A stretch of DNA of 64,000 nucleotides from Agrypnia vestita (taxonomy: Eukaryota > Arthropoda > Insecta > Trichoptera > Phryganeidae): NCBI GenBank assembly GCA_016648135.1, contig JADDOH010002038.1, positions 204,215-268,214 on the forward strand, read 5' to 3'. The translations under genes and the position numbers were made by a program. This document shows positions 54,305 to 64,000 of this stretch, one piece after another. Each line of letters starts with the position of its first letter. Position 1 is the stretch's first letter. The notes beneath the pieces were generated by a model, which saw only the letters and a program-made list of their open reading frames with translations, did not search any database and had not been told where the DNA came from.

Positions 54305-54737
54305 CTGTTTACTCCCTTTATATTAACTCGTGGCGTTTGCTTGTCTTCTGGTCTTCTTGTCTGACGAAAAAACTTTGGATCCATTTTAAACCCCTTTCCC
54401 GTGATCCAATCGAGCTGAAACTTTGCAAGCAGACTCGTGGCGACGATCAAGAGGATCTATCAAATTTTCGTTAAAAAAATTAATAAATTTTTGGATTTTT
54501 CAAATTTTGAATGGTTTTTTCATACACCTTACTAAGTTGTATGAAAATATTTCAACGCGTCTGGTAGACGCGAAACGTGATTATAGTATAATTTTGGATT
54601 TTTGGAATTTTTTTATTACTCCCTTTCGTAGCGTCGCCCGACCGAAGCCCAACGAGTAGGTTAAGCGAAAAAAAAAATGTTTCAACTAGTAAATGAGAAA
54701 GGGAGCATAATAAAAAATTGGTTTTTATGGGTTACTT
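54305..54737 (+). mobile_element. Family B MITE-like copy
   Basis: Starts TTTACTCCCTTTATATTAAC, contains CCGTGATCCAATCGAGCTGA and GCAAGCAGACTCGTGGCGAC, and ends GAAAGGGAGCATAATAAAAA then TTGGTTTTTATGGGTTA. Confidence 0.75.
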
Positions 54738-55045
54738 TTTTATTTCTTTGAATTTATGTGGTCTGTTCTCCAGAGGATAGCGCCTCCCGTGAGGTGGATT
54801 CCCAATTGTCCTTTTATCTTTTGGGAGGTCTTCCATGAGGCTGACTATGTAGTGCGATATAAGGGAGTCTGGTGCTGTCCATTCTCTGGACATGACCATA
54901 CCAGTCCCTCCTTCGCTGTTGACTCCATCGTAAAATATCCTCAGCCTCACACATTTCTCTTGTCCTGGTGTTCCTCACGTGATTCCTCAGCGTCTTGCCT
55001 GCTATAATTCTCAGTGTCTTTATCTCGGAAGTCCTCAATATTTTT
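54738..55045 (-). pseudogene. Non-LTR retrotransposon C-terminal fragment (reverse)
   Basis: The - frame reads IKTLRIIAGKTLRNHVRNTR, MCEAEDILRWSQQRRRDWYG and HVQRMDSTRLPYIA, the same region as the 11.7-kb copy but with fewer stops. The end toward 54,740 has shifted frames (SYSREDRPHKF). Confidence 0.65.
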
Positions 55046-55049
55046 TTAG

Positions 55050-55158
55050 TTCTGATTGTCTTTATAAAAAATATTTTTATTTTTTTCCACTTATATCTGT
55101 ATCTTCTAACTGTTATATTTTTCTCTTAAATTTTATTTAATATTTGTATACATTATAA
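55050..55158. other. T-rich spacer
   Basis: No feature beyond a T-rich composition. Confidence 0.4.
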
Positions 55159-55160
55159 GA

Positions 55161-55630
55161 CTAGCTGTGCCCGCCCGGCTTCGCACGCGTAGATTTTTAG
55201 TACACTGTTTGCATCGTCATAGAACTTTCGAGAACCTTCTAGAACATTCTCCTTTCAGAACTTTCAAGAAATTTATCGAATGTACAGGAACCTTCTAGAC
55301 ACACCGACACATTCCGCCACTCAGTTTTGAACCTTATAAAACTTTCGGGAATTTTCTAGAACCGTCTCCTTCCAGAACTTTCTAGAAAAGGTTTTTCCGG
55401 AACCTTCTAGACTCACCGACACAGTCGGCGCGCCTATTTTGAAACAATCTGAAGCGTTTGCGGCCTTCCCATAACAAAAAAATGTGCTCGAAAGCACATT
55501 TTCGTCACCCACTCCCACCCACGCACAGCCACCCCTACCAAACTCGCATATTTTCGATGTGACACCAAAGACTATCCACCACCATAACCACCGGTGAAGA
55601 AGAAAACTTGGCGGGTAGGGAAACACGGGT
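55161..55630 (+). repeat. Interspersed repeat with heat-shock-element-like arrays, copy 2
   Basis: Same head (ACTAGCTGTGCCCGCCCGGC) and body as at 30.27 kb. The perfect six-unit GAA/TTC array is at 55,222-55,249; others follow (55,257-55,270; the 55,325-55,400 segment). Copies differ by small substitutions and by a deletion near the 3' end (ACCACCGGTGAAGAAGAAAA here). Arrays are preserved in both copies. Confidence 0.8.
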
Positions 55631-55635
55631 TTTTT

Positions 55636-55682
55636 TATATATATATATATATCTATTATATATATATATCTATATATATATT
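55636..55682. repeat. (TA)n microsatellite
   Basis: Three TA runs separated by short TC interruptions at the 3' end of the preceding repeat. Confidence 0.85.
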
Positions 55683-55689
55683 ATCCAAT

Positions 55690-56165
55690 CTATAACTTGA
55701 CGACAATGGTGACCATACGTCATTAATTTTAGAGTGACACCTTTAGATGTATTTTTTTTATCAAAAACTGTCATTTTTTTCCATTTTTTGTATGTTGGGT
55801 GTTTTTCCATTTAATGTATACAAATTTGGTTTTGGAACCCGTTTGAGAGCAGTTATATCCCCAACATTTCTGACTGATTCCACTTCAGGGTCCACCATGA
55901 CGTGCGTCAGATGGCCCATACTGTAGCGATCCTGCAATGCGGTATGAAAGGTGGGCTAGAGAGAGAGAGAGCTCAGAAACGATATGATACGGTGAAATAG
56001 CCAAAAAAATTTGCAATATACATTAAATTCTAAGCTGGAAACTGAATCTGAGAAAACTAAGAATATTTCAAATTAATAAAAATATTTTTTTTTCTTCTTC
56101 GGCGGTGCCTCGTTGCGAGGATTATATCTACCAAGTTTTACTTACTCTTATACACTTTAAAATAA
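55690..56165. other. Nothing recognised
   Basis: A short GAGAGAGAGAGAGCTC run lies at about 55,957. No coding or repeat boundary found. Confidence 0.35.
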
Positions 56166-56266
56166 ATAATTGCCTAAGGACCGGTTACATCAAACTTGAT
56201 TAAATGTGGTGATGACAGTATATTTAAACTCTGAATCTCGTTTAAGCTAGCGCACTTCGCACTTAT

Positions 56267-56644
56267 GTCGCATCTGGTTAAATTTGCCAGGTAATTGGAC
56301 GCCTAGGCCATTAATTAAACGCCGGCATCCAATTGGATGCCTAGACCAATAGTTAATTGAACTAGAATCACTCAACGTTTAATAACTTGGCGTATTGAAT
56401 GTCAGCCCTTTGAAGATGACTGACCAAGACAGCCAAGTGATTCAAATCTAACCTAACCTAACCAAACATCACAAATCCATCAATATCCAATTTTACTAAA
56501 TAACTTCACAACGTTCAGCCATCTGGTTAAACGTTGCGCTCAATGACTTGGCTAGTTGTCCTTCAGCCATTTAATTGAATGCCGTCGTTTAATGAACGGC
56601 CTAGGCATCCAATTACCTGGCTAATTTAACCAGATGGCTGCGAC
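56267..56644. mobile_element. MITE (378 bp) with about 60-bp inverted repeats
   Basis: GTCGCATCTGGTTAAATTTG..GCCAGGTAATTGG..GCCTAGGCC is matched in reverse at the right end up to TGCGAC at 56,644. The interior has a CTAACCTAACCTAACC phrase and no open frame. Confidence 0.8.
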
Positions 56645-56652
56645 ATTTACAA

Positions 56653-56832
56653 AGCTATTAGTAGCTTGTTAATCTAGTGGTATTGACACTTGCCTAGTGA
56701 TCAGTGGTTTGAGCCCCATTCCACTAGCAAGTCAGTCCTATTGTCATAGCACTAGCGTTTAGCTTATTTTGAAAATAGTAAGAATATTGATGCGACACGC
56801 ATTCCGTGTTTGCGTCTCTATTTTAAAAAAAT
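56653..56832 (+). repeat. tRNA-derived SINE copy
   Basis: AGTAGCTTGTTAATCTAGTG (A-box region), GTGGTTTGAGCCCC (B box, mutated), CACTAGCAAGTCAGTCCTAT, ATAGTAAGAATATTGATGCG, ATTCCGTGTTTGCGTCTC and a short A tail. Confidence 0.8.
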
Positions 56833-57143
56833 GTAGTATCGAAATGTAAAATATTATTTATGATGACACAGTTTTTGCCGACAATCAATAATTCTATTCT
56901 ATTCTTCAACAGGAATCGTTTATTCTTAGACCTCGATCGATACTTTTTTGTCGGAAGAGATGGATTTTTCCGCAACTCTAAATTAACTTTTCCGTCAGGC
57001 ATTGTGGGCATTAAATTTGTATAAAAAGGTTTCACTCTAAATTATGTGCCACGGGATAGACGAAAAGGTAGATAGGTGATGTACCTGGAATAGTTTTTTT
57101 TGGATTGTAAATAGAGTAAGAAGTTATTGACACTACAATGTAA

Positions 57144-57782
57144 CCTGTTAACCGGGCGAGTCCTTTTTTAATTACGCAACACAACGGGCGCGAATTTTTA
57201 CATTAGGACGTGTAAATACGTCAAGCCAGGTAGACGTAATTTCATAATATTTTTTATTTTTATTTATGCTTAAAATAAATGAAAAGACAACGAAATACAT
57301 ATTTTTCGTTTATTTATATATAAAGTACAAGGGAAAATACATAACTGCAAATCAATAGAAAAGAATACCAACAAAAAATGGATTGATGCATTGATTTCGT
57401 CATCGCTGATATCGCTTTCATTCATTTTGATGGATGTAAAACATGAGATAAAAATGTTTTCTAAAATAAAAAGATTGAGAATATAAAAAATATTAGTAAA
57501 TAATAAATAATATATAGGTAGGTAAGTATAAGTACGTACCCGTCACTGCTCACCCAGAACACGTCCACCACTCTCAATAGCGAAATGATACTGATTCCCT
57601 CCATGTCTTGAATTCATGTCGAGACATGTATGGATGACCTAATTAATACCTTTGTTGTTCGAAAATATACGTTCTGCCCATTCCAGGGCGCAACATATAT
57701 TTCAAGGACGTATTTATACGTCCTGCCCGCAACCGATGTTGTTTACGCTTGACGTATTTATACGTCCCGCCCGGTTAACAGG
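57144..57782. mobile_element. Nonautonomous piggyBac-like MITE (639 bp)
   Basis: Terminal CCTGTTAACCGGGCG and its reverse complement are perfect over 15 bp. The right flank is TTAA (57,783-57,786), the piggyBac target; the left flank is GTAA, one change away. Subterminal palindromes GACGTATTTATACGTC (about 57,703 and 57,750) and GGACGTGTAAATACGTC on the left look like transposase sites. No transposase remains. Confidence 0.75.
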
Positions 57783-57909
57783 TTAAACAATAGAAATGAA
57801 AACGATTTCGATTACAGGTGTCAAGCAGACGCGCCGGCTTAAATATGATTCATTGTTTAAATTGTCATCACCAACAATAATCAAATTTGGTGCAACCGGC
57901 CCTAAATTA

Positions 57910-58390
57910 GTTTTTATTTAAACATGATTTTTTCGTGAAGAAATTCTCCGTGTATCTCAGTATAGTTCGCTGAATGACTGTACCCCTATTTACATCTGTG
58001 TACGTGTTCGCTTCCAGAGAAATACTTTCACTCTGTCTGCTACGTGTTGATGGGCGGGGTGTATGGACCAAGACAATATAATGAGAGAAATGCCATTGTC
58101 TGGTAACTTACGACATCTGCGTACTCGATGGAGAAGCTGAGTAATATGTGTCACTTTGACAGATTAACCGTCGCGTGCCTGAGCATGGAAAAATTTTACC
58201 GGTTTTTATTTTTACGTCAAATTATATTCTTCAAAGAAATGAATATCGGCTATGTCAAAAGAATTTTTTTCATTATAAAATGACTTCAAAATTTTTTTTA
58301 AATGTTTTTTATTTGGAAAATGACGCGTAGAATTTGAGGTTTTATGTATTATTTAAATGCTTGATTAAACAAAGTCAATGCAGTTGAATC
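57910..58390. other. Nothing recognised
   Basis: Mixed composition to 58,200, AT-rich after; no domain or repeat boundary. Confidence 0.35.
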
Positions 58391-58392
58391 AA

Positions 58393-58706
58393 TATTTTTA
58401 CTCCCTTTCTTTTAACTCGTAGCGTCTGCTTGTCTGCTTGTCTGACGAAAAAATTTTGGATCGATTTTTAACCCTTTTCCCGTGATCCAATCGAGCTGAA
58501 ACTTTGCAAGCAGACTCGTGGCGATGATAAAAATGATCCAAAAAATTTTCGTTTAAAAAATGTAATAATTTTACTTTAATTTTGGATTTTTCGAAATTTT
58601 AACGCATTATATATTGTTTAATTTTCGAGCCCGATGCGTGGAGTAGGCGTGAAACCTGTTTCAATGAGAAAGGGAGTATAATAAAAACTTATTTTTTATG
58701 GGTTAG
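58393..58706 (+). mobile_element. Family B MITE-like copy (shortened)
   Basis: TTTTTACTCCCTTTCTTTTA start, CCGTGATCCAATCGAGCTGA block, AATGAGAAAGGGAGTATAAT end followed by TTTTTATGGGTTA. The middle is deleted relative to full copies. Confidence 0.75.
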
Positions 58707-58709
58707 TTT

Positions 58710-59040
58710 TATATAACACTTTTTTTAAATTTTAACATATTTCAGTAGATAATCTGATAGATATTTTACTAATATTCTCTATATTTAGTACCATTTATTA
58801 ATTTCAACATGTAGTCTTATCACGCTAAGAATGAATTGGAAAATATTCTATGGGTTTAAAATAGTAAAAAATCAAAATTGTGATATATTAAGTATACTTT
58901 TATAACTAAATCAAATATGTGCGGTGTAATTTGTAATTTGAAACTAAATTGACCTTGTGTGTCCAAATTGGTAAACAAACATATTCTTAGGTTTACACCA
59001 GCAAAAAAGTTATAAACTAAAAAACAACATTAATAAACTT
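58710..59040. other. AT-rich, nothing recognised
   Basis: No supported feature. Confidence 0.4.
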
Positions 59041-59044
59041 TATA

Positions 59045-59460
59045 TTATGGTATAAAAGTAAAGACAGCAATATCCAAAAAATAAAAAATAAAATTTTGAA
59101 TGTTGTCGCTGAGGATTCTTCCTCATCTTCTTCCTCAGCTTTAATCTCTTCATTGCTGGATACAGGTCTCTTCTGTACCCTTCCATTCTTCCATGTTATT
59201 TGCTGGTTGTATCCATTTCTTCCCCCCACAGCGGCTTTATCGTCGGCTTCAAATGCTTTTCTTAAACTTATTGGGATTTCTTTGTCACCGAGGATTACTA
59301 ATGTAAAATATACTGAATTCTAGATTTAATGTATCCTTCAAAAATGATGTTTCATTTGAATCTCGAATTCAGTACATTATTATAAATTAATAATTTTCGA
59401 TGACTGCATTAAGTTTTTTTAGATATTGCTGACTTTGCTTTTATATCCCACATATGCAGA
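59045..59460 (-). mobile_element. Family C foldback element carrying an open frame
   Basis: Ends GGTATAAAAGTAAAGACAGC and GCTGACTTTGCTTTTATATCCC are inverted, as in the 50.2-kb copy. Between them a - strand frame (about 59,310 to 59,030) encodes LGDKEIPISLRKAFEADDK, then GGRNGYNQQITWKNGRVQKR and an acidic stretch EEIKAEEEDEEESSA before running into the TIR. I do not recognise the protein. It is absent from the 50.2-kb element and could be captured host coding sequence. Confidence 0.5.
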
Positions 59461-59464
59461 AGTT

Positions 59465-59650
59465 TATGGATAAGTTTTTTCCTGCGCTCCGACCTCTCTG
59501 GCCGACTTTTGGATCTCATTATAGGGTCCATCATCAGGACCGATATCGTATCTTGCTCGACCATTCTATAGTAACCCAGCAATGTAATCCGAACGTCTCT
59601 CAGACATTAATGCTCAATTAGGTGCAAGTTGACTGGTTCAATGATATTTT
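59465..59650. other. Nothing recognised
   Basis: Slightly GC-richer (TGCGCTCCGACCTCTCTGGC) but no motif. Confidence 0.35.
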
Positions 59651-59654
59651 TCTA

Positions 59655-60012
59655 ATTTAACAAATTAGACGTGAATGCAATGCTAACTGTAGTGTGGTAG
59701 ATAAAATAAAGAAAAGAGTGCTGAGATGGTTTGGTCATGTGGAACGTAGGAACAAGGAAAGGATGGTTAAGAAAATATATGAGGCGAGTGTTGAAGGCAA
59801 CAGAAATAGAGGGCGTCCGCGAAAGACCTGGCACGATCAGATACAACAAGTGTTTGAGGATGGCCCCGTTAAAAGCCGCAACAACCGTAGAACTTGTATG
59901 AGAAGATGTATGAATGTGGCCGAAGCAAAAGTGGTGTGCTATAGAATAGATAGAAGAGTGTGGCGTTCAATCCTCTCTGCCTACCCCTGTGGGGAAACGG
60001 CGTGATGGTTAG
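59655..60012 (+). pseudogene. RTE-like retrotransposon C-terminus and 3' end, best-preserved copy
   Basis: Open from 59,694 to 60,005: VDKIKKRVLRWFGHVERRNK, ERMVKKIYEASVEGNRNRGR, PRKTWHDQIQQVFEDGPVKS, CMRRCMNVAEAKVVC, VWRSILSAYPCGETA-stop. The upstream CGK-DRVR part is cut off after RRECNANCSV. The uninterrupted tail makes it the youngest member of this family here. The 3' end is GGGAAACGGCGTGATGGTTA. Confidence 0.8.
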
Positions 60013-60014
60013 TT

Positions 60015-61490
60015 ACTCAATTGGTAATGACGATTCGATATATTTACTTTTCAGATAAGACACTAAAGAAGATTTCGTCAAGATTGCAAAAAAGAAAAAT
60101 AATTGGGTGGATAATGTGGTCTAAGGGGTTAGACCAATCGAACTACGGTAAAAAATGTCCTTAGGTTTTCACGGCCGTTCAGAATCTTCAGAATCAGTGA
60201 TCCGAAACGTTGGCCAGAGAGGTCACATATACACGGCAGAATACCCCAGAAAACTATGCAAAGACGAAGTACGGTGTTACAAGAGAGAACGGTAGACGTC
60301 ATTTGATATCGTTCCGGAATTGCCTTGCATGGGAGTCTCATGTTCATGCATTCTATGCAACAAGTTACATGTCAATGAAAAAATAACCCCTGAATATAAT
60401 TTGCACACAGAGAATGAAGAATATTTTGATTTTTATATATAATCAATTTTTTTATTTTAAAAACTGTGTTATTTATTTTCTCTATAGGCTACCTATAAAC
60501 TTTTTTTTTAATTTTTATGTACATTTGGGGTTAAATCTCATGTCTCGGGCAATTAATGCTAAATTACAACGACTTAAAGAAAGTCATCTTTTATATTAAT
60601 TGAGAAAAGGGACATTTTCATTACGTTTCATTGTTGTCGTAAACATAGGTTCTTGCTTGAATACCTTTACAAGAAAGCATACAAAGAAGGTGCCAGGTAT
60701 AATATAATTATGTGAATGTCTTTGTCAAGTAAGTATCTACCTGTAAATCTATTCCATTTTTCAAGTCATTTTGTGTTTCGTATTCAATTGTTATCATATA
60801 TAAGCGACAAAGGGCTAATTGTACATAAGTAAAATGACAACGAGATTTTTTCAAGTGCACATTTCACTAACGTTCTTTTCAACAAGTTTGTAAATCATAC
60901 CTACATTCGTACTTAACGTGCTCGATTCTCACCAGGCTAATGTCTACCACGAAATGAATATATACAATTTTTATTTTTTAACAAATATACCGTCAACAGG
61001 TCATTATTGACCCTGATGACGGTGATCCGCTGTTTGACTTTGACTTTGATCTCGTGGCCAGCAGAGTACCGGGTCACAAAGGACCCCTTGCTCTTTCATC
61101 ATTATGTGGGGTGAGGGATTAATTTACCTCACTTAATCCGCTGTATTGGTGGTCATTAATTTAGTTGATTAATTAGTTGTCTTCTGCCAGCCGGTTTTTG
61201 GAATGAAAATTCATACAAAATATGTTCGTGCTAAATTTAGCGACTCTCGCGTGAATCAAAACCCATACGTTCCAACGCGACCATAAAAAAACTGGTTCGC
61301 GCTACTCATACACGCAGAGAACTACGTGTCGATAGATATTTAGATATCTCAAGACCAGAGACTATCACAGATGATTGTCCGAACGGAAGGGAGCACGAAA
61401 GAACTAGATTCCTTGAAAGATTTGGCAGATACTTCGTGGTGCAACATTATAATTTCAAATATGTTTTAATATACTTTGTAATACACACAC
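60015..61490. other. Mixed sequence, no gene supported
   Basis: 60,130-60,350 is less AT-rich and contains CAGTGATCCGAAACGTTGGCC, which recalls a hammerhead 3' half but lacks a CUGANGA box. 60,400-60,600 is T-rich. 61,010-61,420 is mixed without a motif. Confidence 0.35.
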
Positions 61491-61496
61491 AATATG

Positions 61497-61564
61497 AGTT
61501 ATTAATTTACAACTATAGTTTCGAGAGGAGCAGTCCCTCTCATCATCAGGTATAGATAATAACT
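61497..61564 (-). ncRNA. Hammerhead ribozyme of the Penelope-like element
   Basis: On the - strand: outer stem I AGUUAUUA (61,564-61,557) with UAAUAACU (61,504-61,497); an internal loop; inner stem I UAC (61,552-61,550) with GUA (61,510-61,508); box CUGAUGA (61,549-61,543); stem II GAGAGG/CCUCUC (six perfect pairs, seven-base loop); GAAAC (61,522-61,518); minimal stem III A-C/G-U with UAUA loop; predicted cleavage between U61511 and G61510. Every invariant position is present. It lies 46-113 bp after the stop codon. In such elements the ribozyme is thought to process the RNA; activity here is untested. Confidence 0.85.
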
Positions 61565-61609
61565 AACTTAAATACAAAATTTATCAATCTAATTGGGTAG
61601 GTCAGGGGG

Positions 61610-64000
61610 TCAGGGGGGCGCGCGGCAGGGAAGGGTATTTTTTTCGCCGAACAGCTCTAGGAGTGGTGAACTGGACTGAAATGTGATATTATTTATTAAT
61701 GTGTTTCCAGAATTTAAATTTTTTAGGATTTCAACGGTTTCCAAACTATTCATTATCCATCGTCTATGGGGAACCGAGTGGAGTAATTTTAATTTGTGAC
61801 TATCGAAAGAATGATTGGTGTTAATTATATGATTGGCAAATTCGGAGAAATTGTTATTTTTTAAGCAGCGGCGATGTTCTTTTATGCGTGTATTTAAGTT
61901 TCTAGTGGTTTGGCCTATATACTTTTTGTCACAATCTCCGCAAGTTATTTCATATATCCCACTTTTTTCTAACATACCTATTTTTGTTTTTGAATTTAGA
62001 AGAATTTTACCAATATTATTGTTTGTGTAATAAGCTGGTCTAATATGAGTAGGGAAGCAATTTGTAATTTTATTAGAAATCGGACCATTATAAAGAATTT
62101 TTCGCCAAAGTGTATTATCGGTGGTTTTAATATTTTTGCCTGAGTATAAATATGTTTCGATAAGTTTATTATTAATTTTTGATTTCAACATTCTATCTAT
62201 TAACGCGCAATTATATCCATTGTTAATAGCAATATGTTTAATTATATTTACTTCGTTATCATAATCAATGGTGTTAAGGGGAATTTTAATTAATCTATTT
62301 AACATGGAATGGAAGCTGGCCATTTTATGCGCTGTCGGATGGGAAGACGATGCAGGAATAACGGTATCGGTATGTGTGGGTTTTCGGTAAATGTTAAATT
62401 GTAACTTATTATTATTAACTTTGATAGAGAGGTCCAAAAAATTTAAACTATTATCATCATTTTTTTCCAGAGTGAATTTGATATTTTTGTGTTGTACATT
62501 AAGGTAAGCGAGAAAAGAATCTAGTTGTCTATCAGTGCCCGTGAAGATACAAAATATATCGTCCACGTATCTATACCAACTGAGGATACATGAATTAACG
62601 AGAGGATGATCTGAATTTAACAAGTCTGTTTCTAGTTTGTTTAAAAATATATCGGCTAGAATGGGAGATATTGGGGAACCCATGGGTAATCCGTCACGTT
62701 GTTCGTAAAAAATATTATTGAATTCGAAATAATTTTGGTTCGTGCAGACATTGAATATTTTTATGATTTCCTTTACAAGTTCCTCATCCAGTTCAGAATT
62801 ATTTAGTAAATCGATAAAAATATTCTTTGTATCAATTATCGGGACATTTGTAAAAAGATTGACTACATCAAATGAAATTATTTTAGCGTTATTGGGTATG
62901 TGTAAATTTTGAACGCGGTTGGTGAATTCAATACTATTTCTTACGGTATGTGTCGGTTGGAAGAGATTATATGATTGTATAAGATGATTAAGAGTTTTGC
63001 AAAGTTTATAATTTGGTGCGCTAACATATGATACAACTGGTCTAATTGGTATATTTGCTTTATGGATTTTAGGAAGTCCATAAAGTCTTGGTGATTGGGG
63101 GTTTGTTTGTAATAATGAGTTCCCGCAATTGTTATTAAGATATGGGCAGTTTCAACAACTTGTCTAACAATATCTTGAAATTTACAGGTAGGGTTAGTTT
63201 TAAGAATTATAAAATTATCATCTAAAAGAAAATCATTGACTTTGTTGAAATAGTCCATTTTATCCAAAATTACGATACTGTTGCCTTTATCCGATCTTGT
63301 CAGAATTAAATCTTCAGAATTTAGAGTGTTTCTAATGTTTTTCACAATGGTACGTTCCCGTCCGACACTTTTTGATACACATGTGTTCACTTTTTTCAAC
63401 AGGTCGGCACACTTAAATTTAATTGGTTTTTCGTTCTTCAGAGCAGCATCTGTATCCACAGCTAATTGTATTACCGCTTTTTCACTATTATTTTTAATAT
63501 TATATTTAAGGCCGTTGTTTAAAAACTTAATTTCTTCGGGTGTAAATTTATGTTTTGAATGGTTTATAACTCGTTCATTGAATTTATGGGGGTTATTTTG
63601 TTGGATAAGATTAGCATGATTAAAATTAGTATTAATATTCTGTTTCGAACGAATTAAATTTGATATTTTTTTATCCAGTTTACATTTCTTTTTAAAGGCT
63701 TCGATACTTGAGATATGCCTCACTTTATCATCGAGCAGGTCCCATTCTACAGGATGCAAAATATGCACTAATTCTGTATGTAATAATTTTAAATGCATTT
63801 TAATATTATTTCGAATTATGAAAAAGGTTTTTATTTCTTCCTTAATCCACTGATTTTGTGCACTTTTTAAAACTTTTAAGGCTGTTTTGCTGTTATTATT
63901 TTTGATTTTGACACTAACATATTTAGGAACAATATTATTTTTAAAGCATTTTTGATTAAAATATATGTTCAGAGATACGATTCTGTATTTAATGTGTAGT
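61610..64000 (-). pseudogene. Penelope-like RT / GIY-YIG endonuclease, one frameshift, partial at the edge
   Basis: From the edge the frame reads through a basic N-terminal region (FKNNIVPKYVSVKI; NQWIKEEIKTFF; 63,950-63,800) and on to about 63,140, where one base appears to be missing. The shifted frame then continues to the stop at 61,610. RT landmarks: YGLPKIHK (about 63,085-63,058), SFDVVNLFTNVP (62,877-62,841, first catalytic Asp), QRDGLPMGSPISP (62,710-62,668), RYVDD (to 62,558, catalytic pair). Endonuclease: GIYEITCGDCDKKYIGQT (GIY 61,960-61,952, YIG 61,921-61,913), R and E residues and SEFANH..HSFD after it. A CxxC lies between GIY and YIG, as in the Penelope/Poseidon group. Without that single shift all key residues are intact, so the copy is recent. 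Confidence 0.9.

Larger units (their letters stand above)
56174..57907. mobile_element. Nested TIR element (about 1.73 kb)
   Basis: Left end GGACCGGTTACATCAAACTT..GGTGATGACAG and right end (reverse complement) GGGCCGGTTGCACCAAATTT..GGTGATGACAA are inverted copies over about 70 bp at roughly three quarters identity. Inside lie a 378-bp MITE, a SINE and a piggyBac-like MITE, so the outer element is old and has been filled by insertions. No transposase is visible. Confidence 0.6.
61490..64000 (-). mobile_element. Penelope-like element, 5'-incomplete at the window edge
   Basis: The - strand carries, in order, an N-terminal extension and RT, a GIY-YIG endonuclease, a short untranslated segment and a hammerhead ribozyme. 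This is the standard layout of endonuclease-bearing Penelope-like retroelements. The reading frame is open to position 64,000, so the 5' part and any upstream terminal repeat lie outside. The 3' boundary is not fixed. Confidence 0.9.

Noticed and set aside
60165..60215. CGAAACGTTGGCC with upstream GGCC, considered as a hammerhead
   Set aside because: GGCC arms could form stem I, but there is no CUGANGA box (reads TTCAGAA) and stem II does not close convincingly.
61010..61040. CCTGATGACGGTGATCCGC, a CUGAUGA-like box near the Penelope end
   Set aside because: No GAAA box or stem II follows; taken as chance similarity.
1..64000. CRISPR array, operon-like or bacterial gene arrangement
   Set aside because: No direct-repeat/spacer array and no dense gene packing; the spliced Osiris gene and retroelements show a eukaryotic chromosome.

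Overview
The window is eukaryotic, AT-rich and dominated by transposable elements. It looks like an insect chromosome, most likely a moth or butterfly. The evidence is one spliced Osiris-family (DUF1676) gene with GT-AG introns, an intact DD34D mariner, Penelope-like, jockey/CR1-like and RTE-like retroelements, tRNA-derived SINEs and several MITEs. The placement in Lepidoptera is inference from the repeat style; 'insect' is much safer because Osiris genes are insect specific.

Layout. 0-7 kb: tails of non-LTR elements, a 172-bp tandem duplication, small SINE pieces, and at 6.93 kb a hammerhead-like motif. 7.31-8.58 kb: a complete mariner with 29-bp perfect inverted repeats and an open 338-aa transposase. 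9.1-10.2 kb: a decayed TIR transposon with the zinc-finger tail of a transposase. 10.2-22 kb: mixed fragments of jockey-like and RTE-like 3' ends, a SINE, MITEs and hairpins. 22-24 kb: an RTE-like fragment, then a Penelope GIY-YIG fragment split by a jockey-like insertion. 25.3-26.4 kb: an RTE-like 3' end, a hammerhead-bearing foldback and a SINE. 26.4-35.6 kb: mostly AT-rich DNA with MITEs and one repeat that carries dense heat-shock-element-like arrays. 35.6-39.6 kb: a segment of about 1.64 kb repeated three times in tandem, the third copy broken by a MITE whose empty site survives in copy 2. 43.1-47.7 kb: the only host gene I can support, an Osiris gene of three exons on the + strand with a TATA/Inr-like promoter and a 3.1-kb second intron. 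49.3-60 kb: more MITEs and non-LTR ends, a second Penelope GIY-YIG remnant with hammerhead motifs in inverted orientation at its ends, a second heat-shock-element repeat, and a nested TIR element with a piggyBac-like MITE inside. 61.5 kb to the end: a long Penelope-like element on the - strand (RT plus GIY-YIG) with one frameshift, a well-formed hammerhead ribozyme downstream, and its 5' part beyond the window.

The most notable theme is repeated hammerhead-type ribozyme motifs (CUGANGA, stem II, GAAA, very short stem III), at least four with an intact core, one on a nearly full Penelope element and others on short foldback elements that resemble nonautonomous, ribozyme-only relatives. Hammerheads in Penelope-like elements are known; the short foldback carriers and the inverted-pair arrangement are what deserve a second look. 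The other unusual signal is the 5-bp-phased GAA/TTC arrays in two copies of one interspersed repeat. No tRNA, rRNA or CRISPR array was found. Positions of repeat boundaries are by eye and approximate unless an exact inverted repeat or splice site is given.
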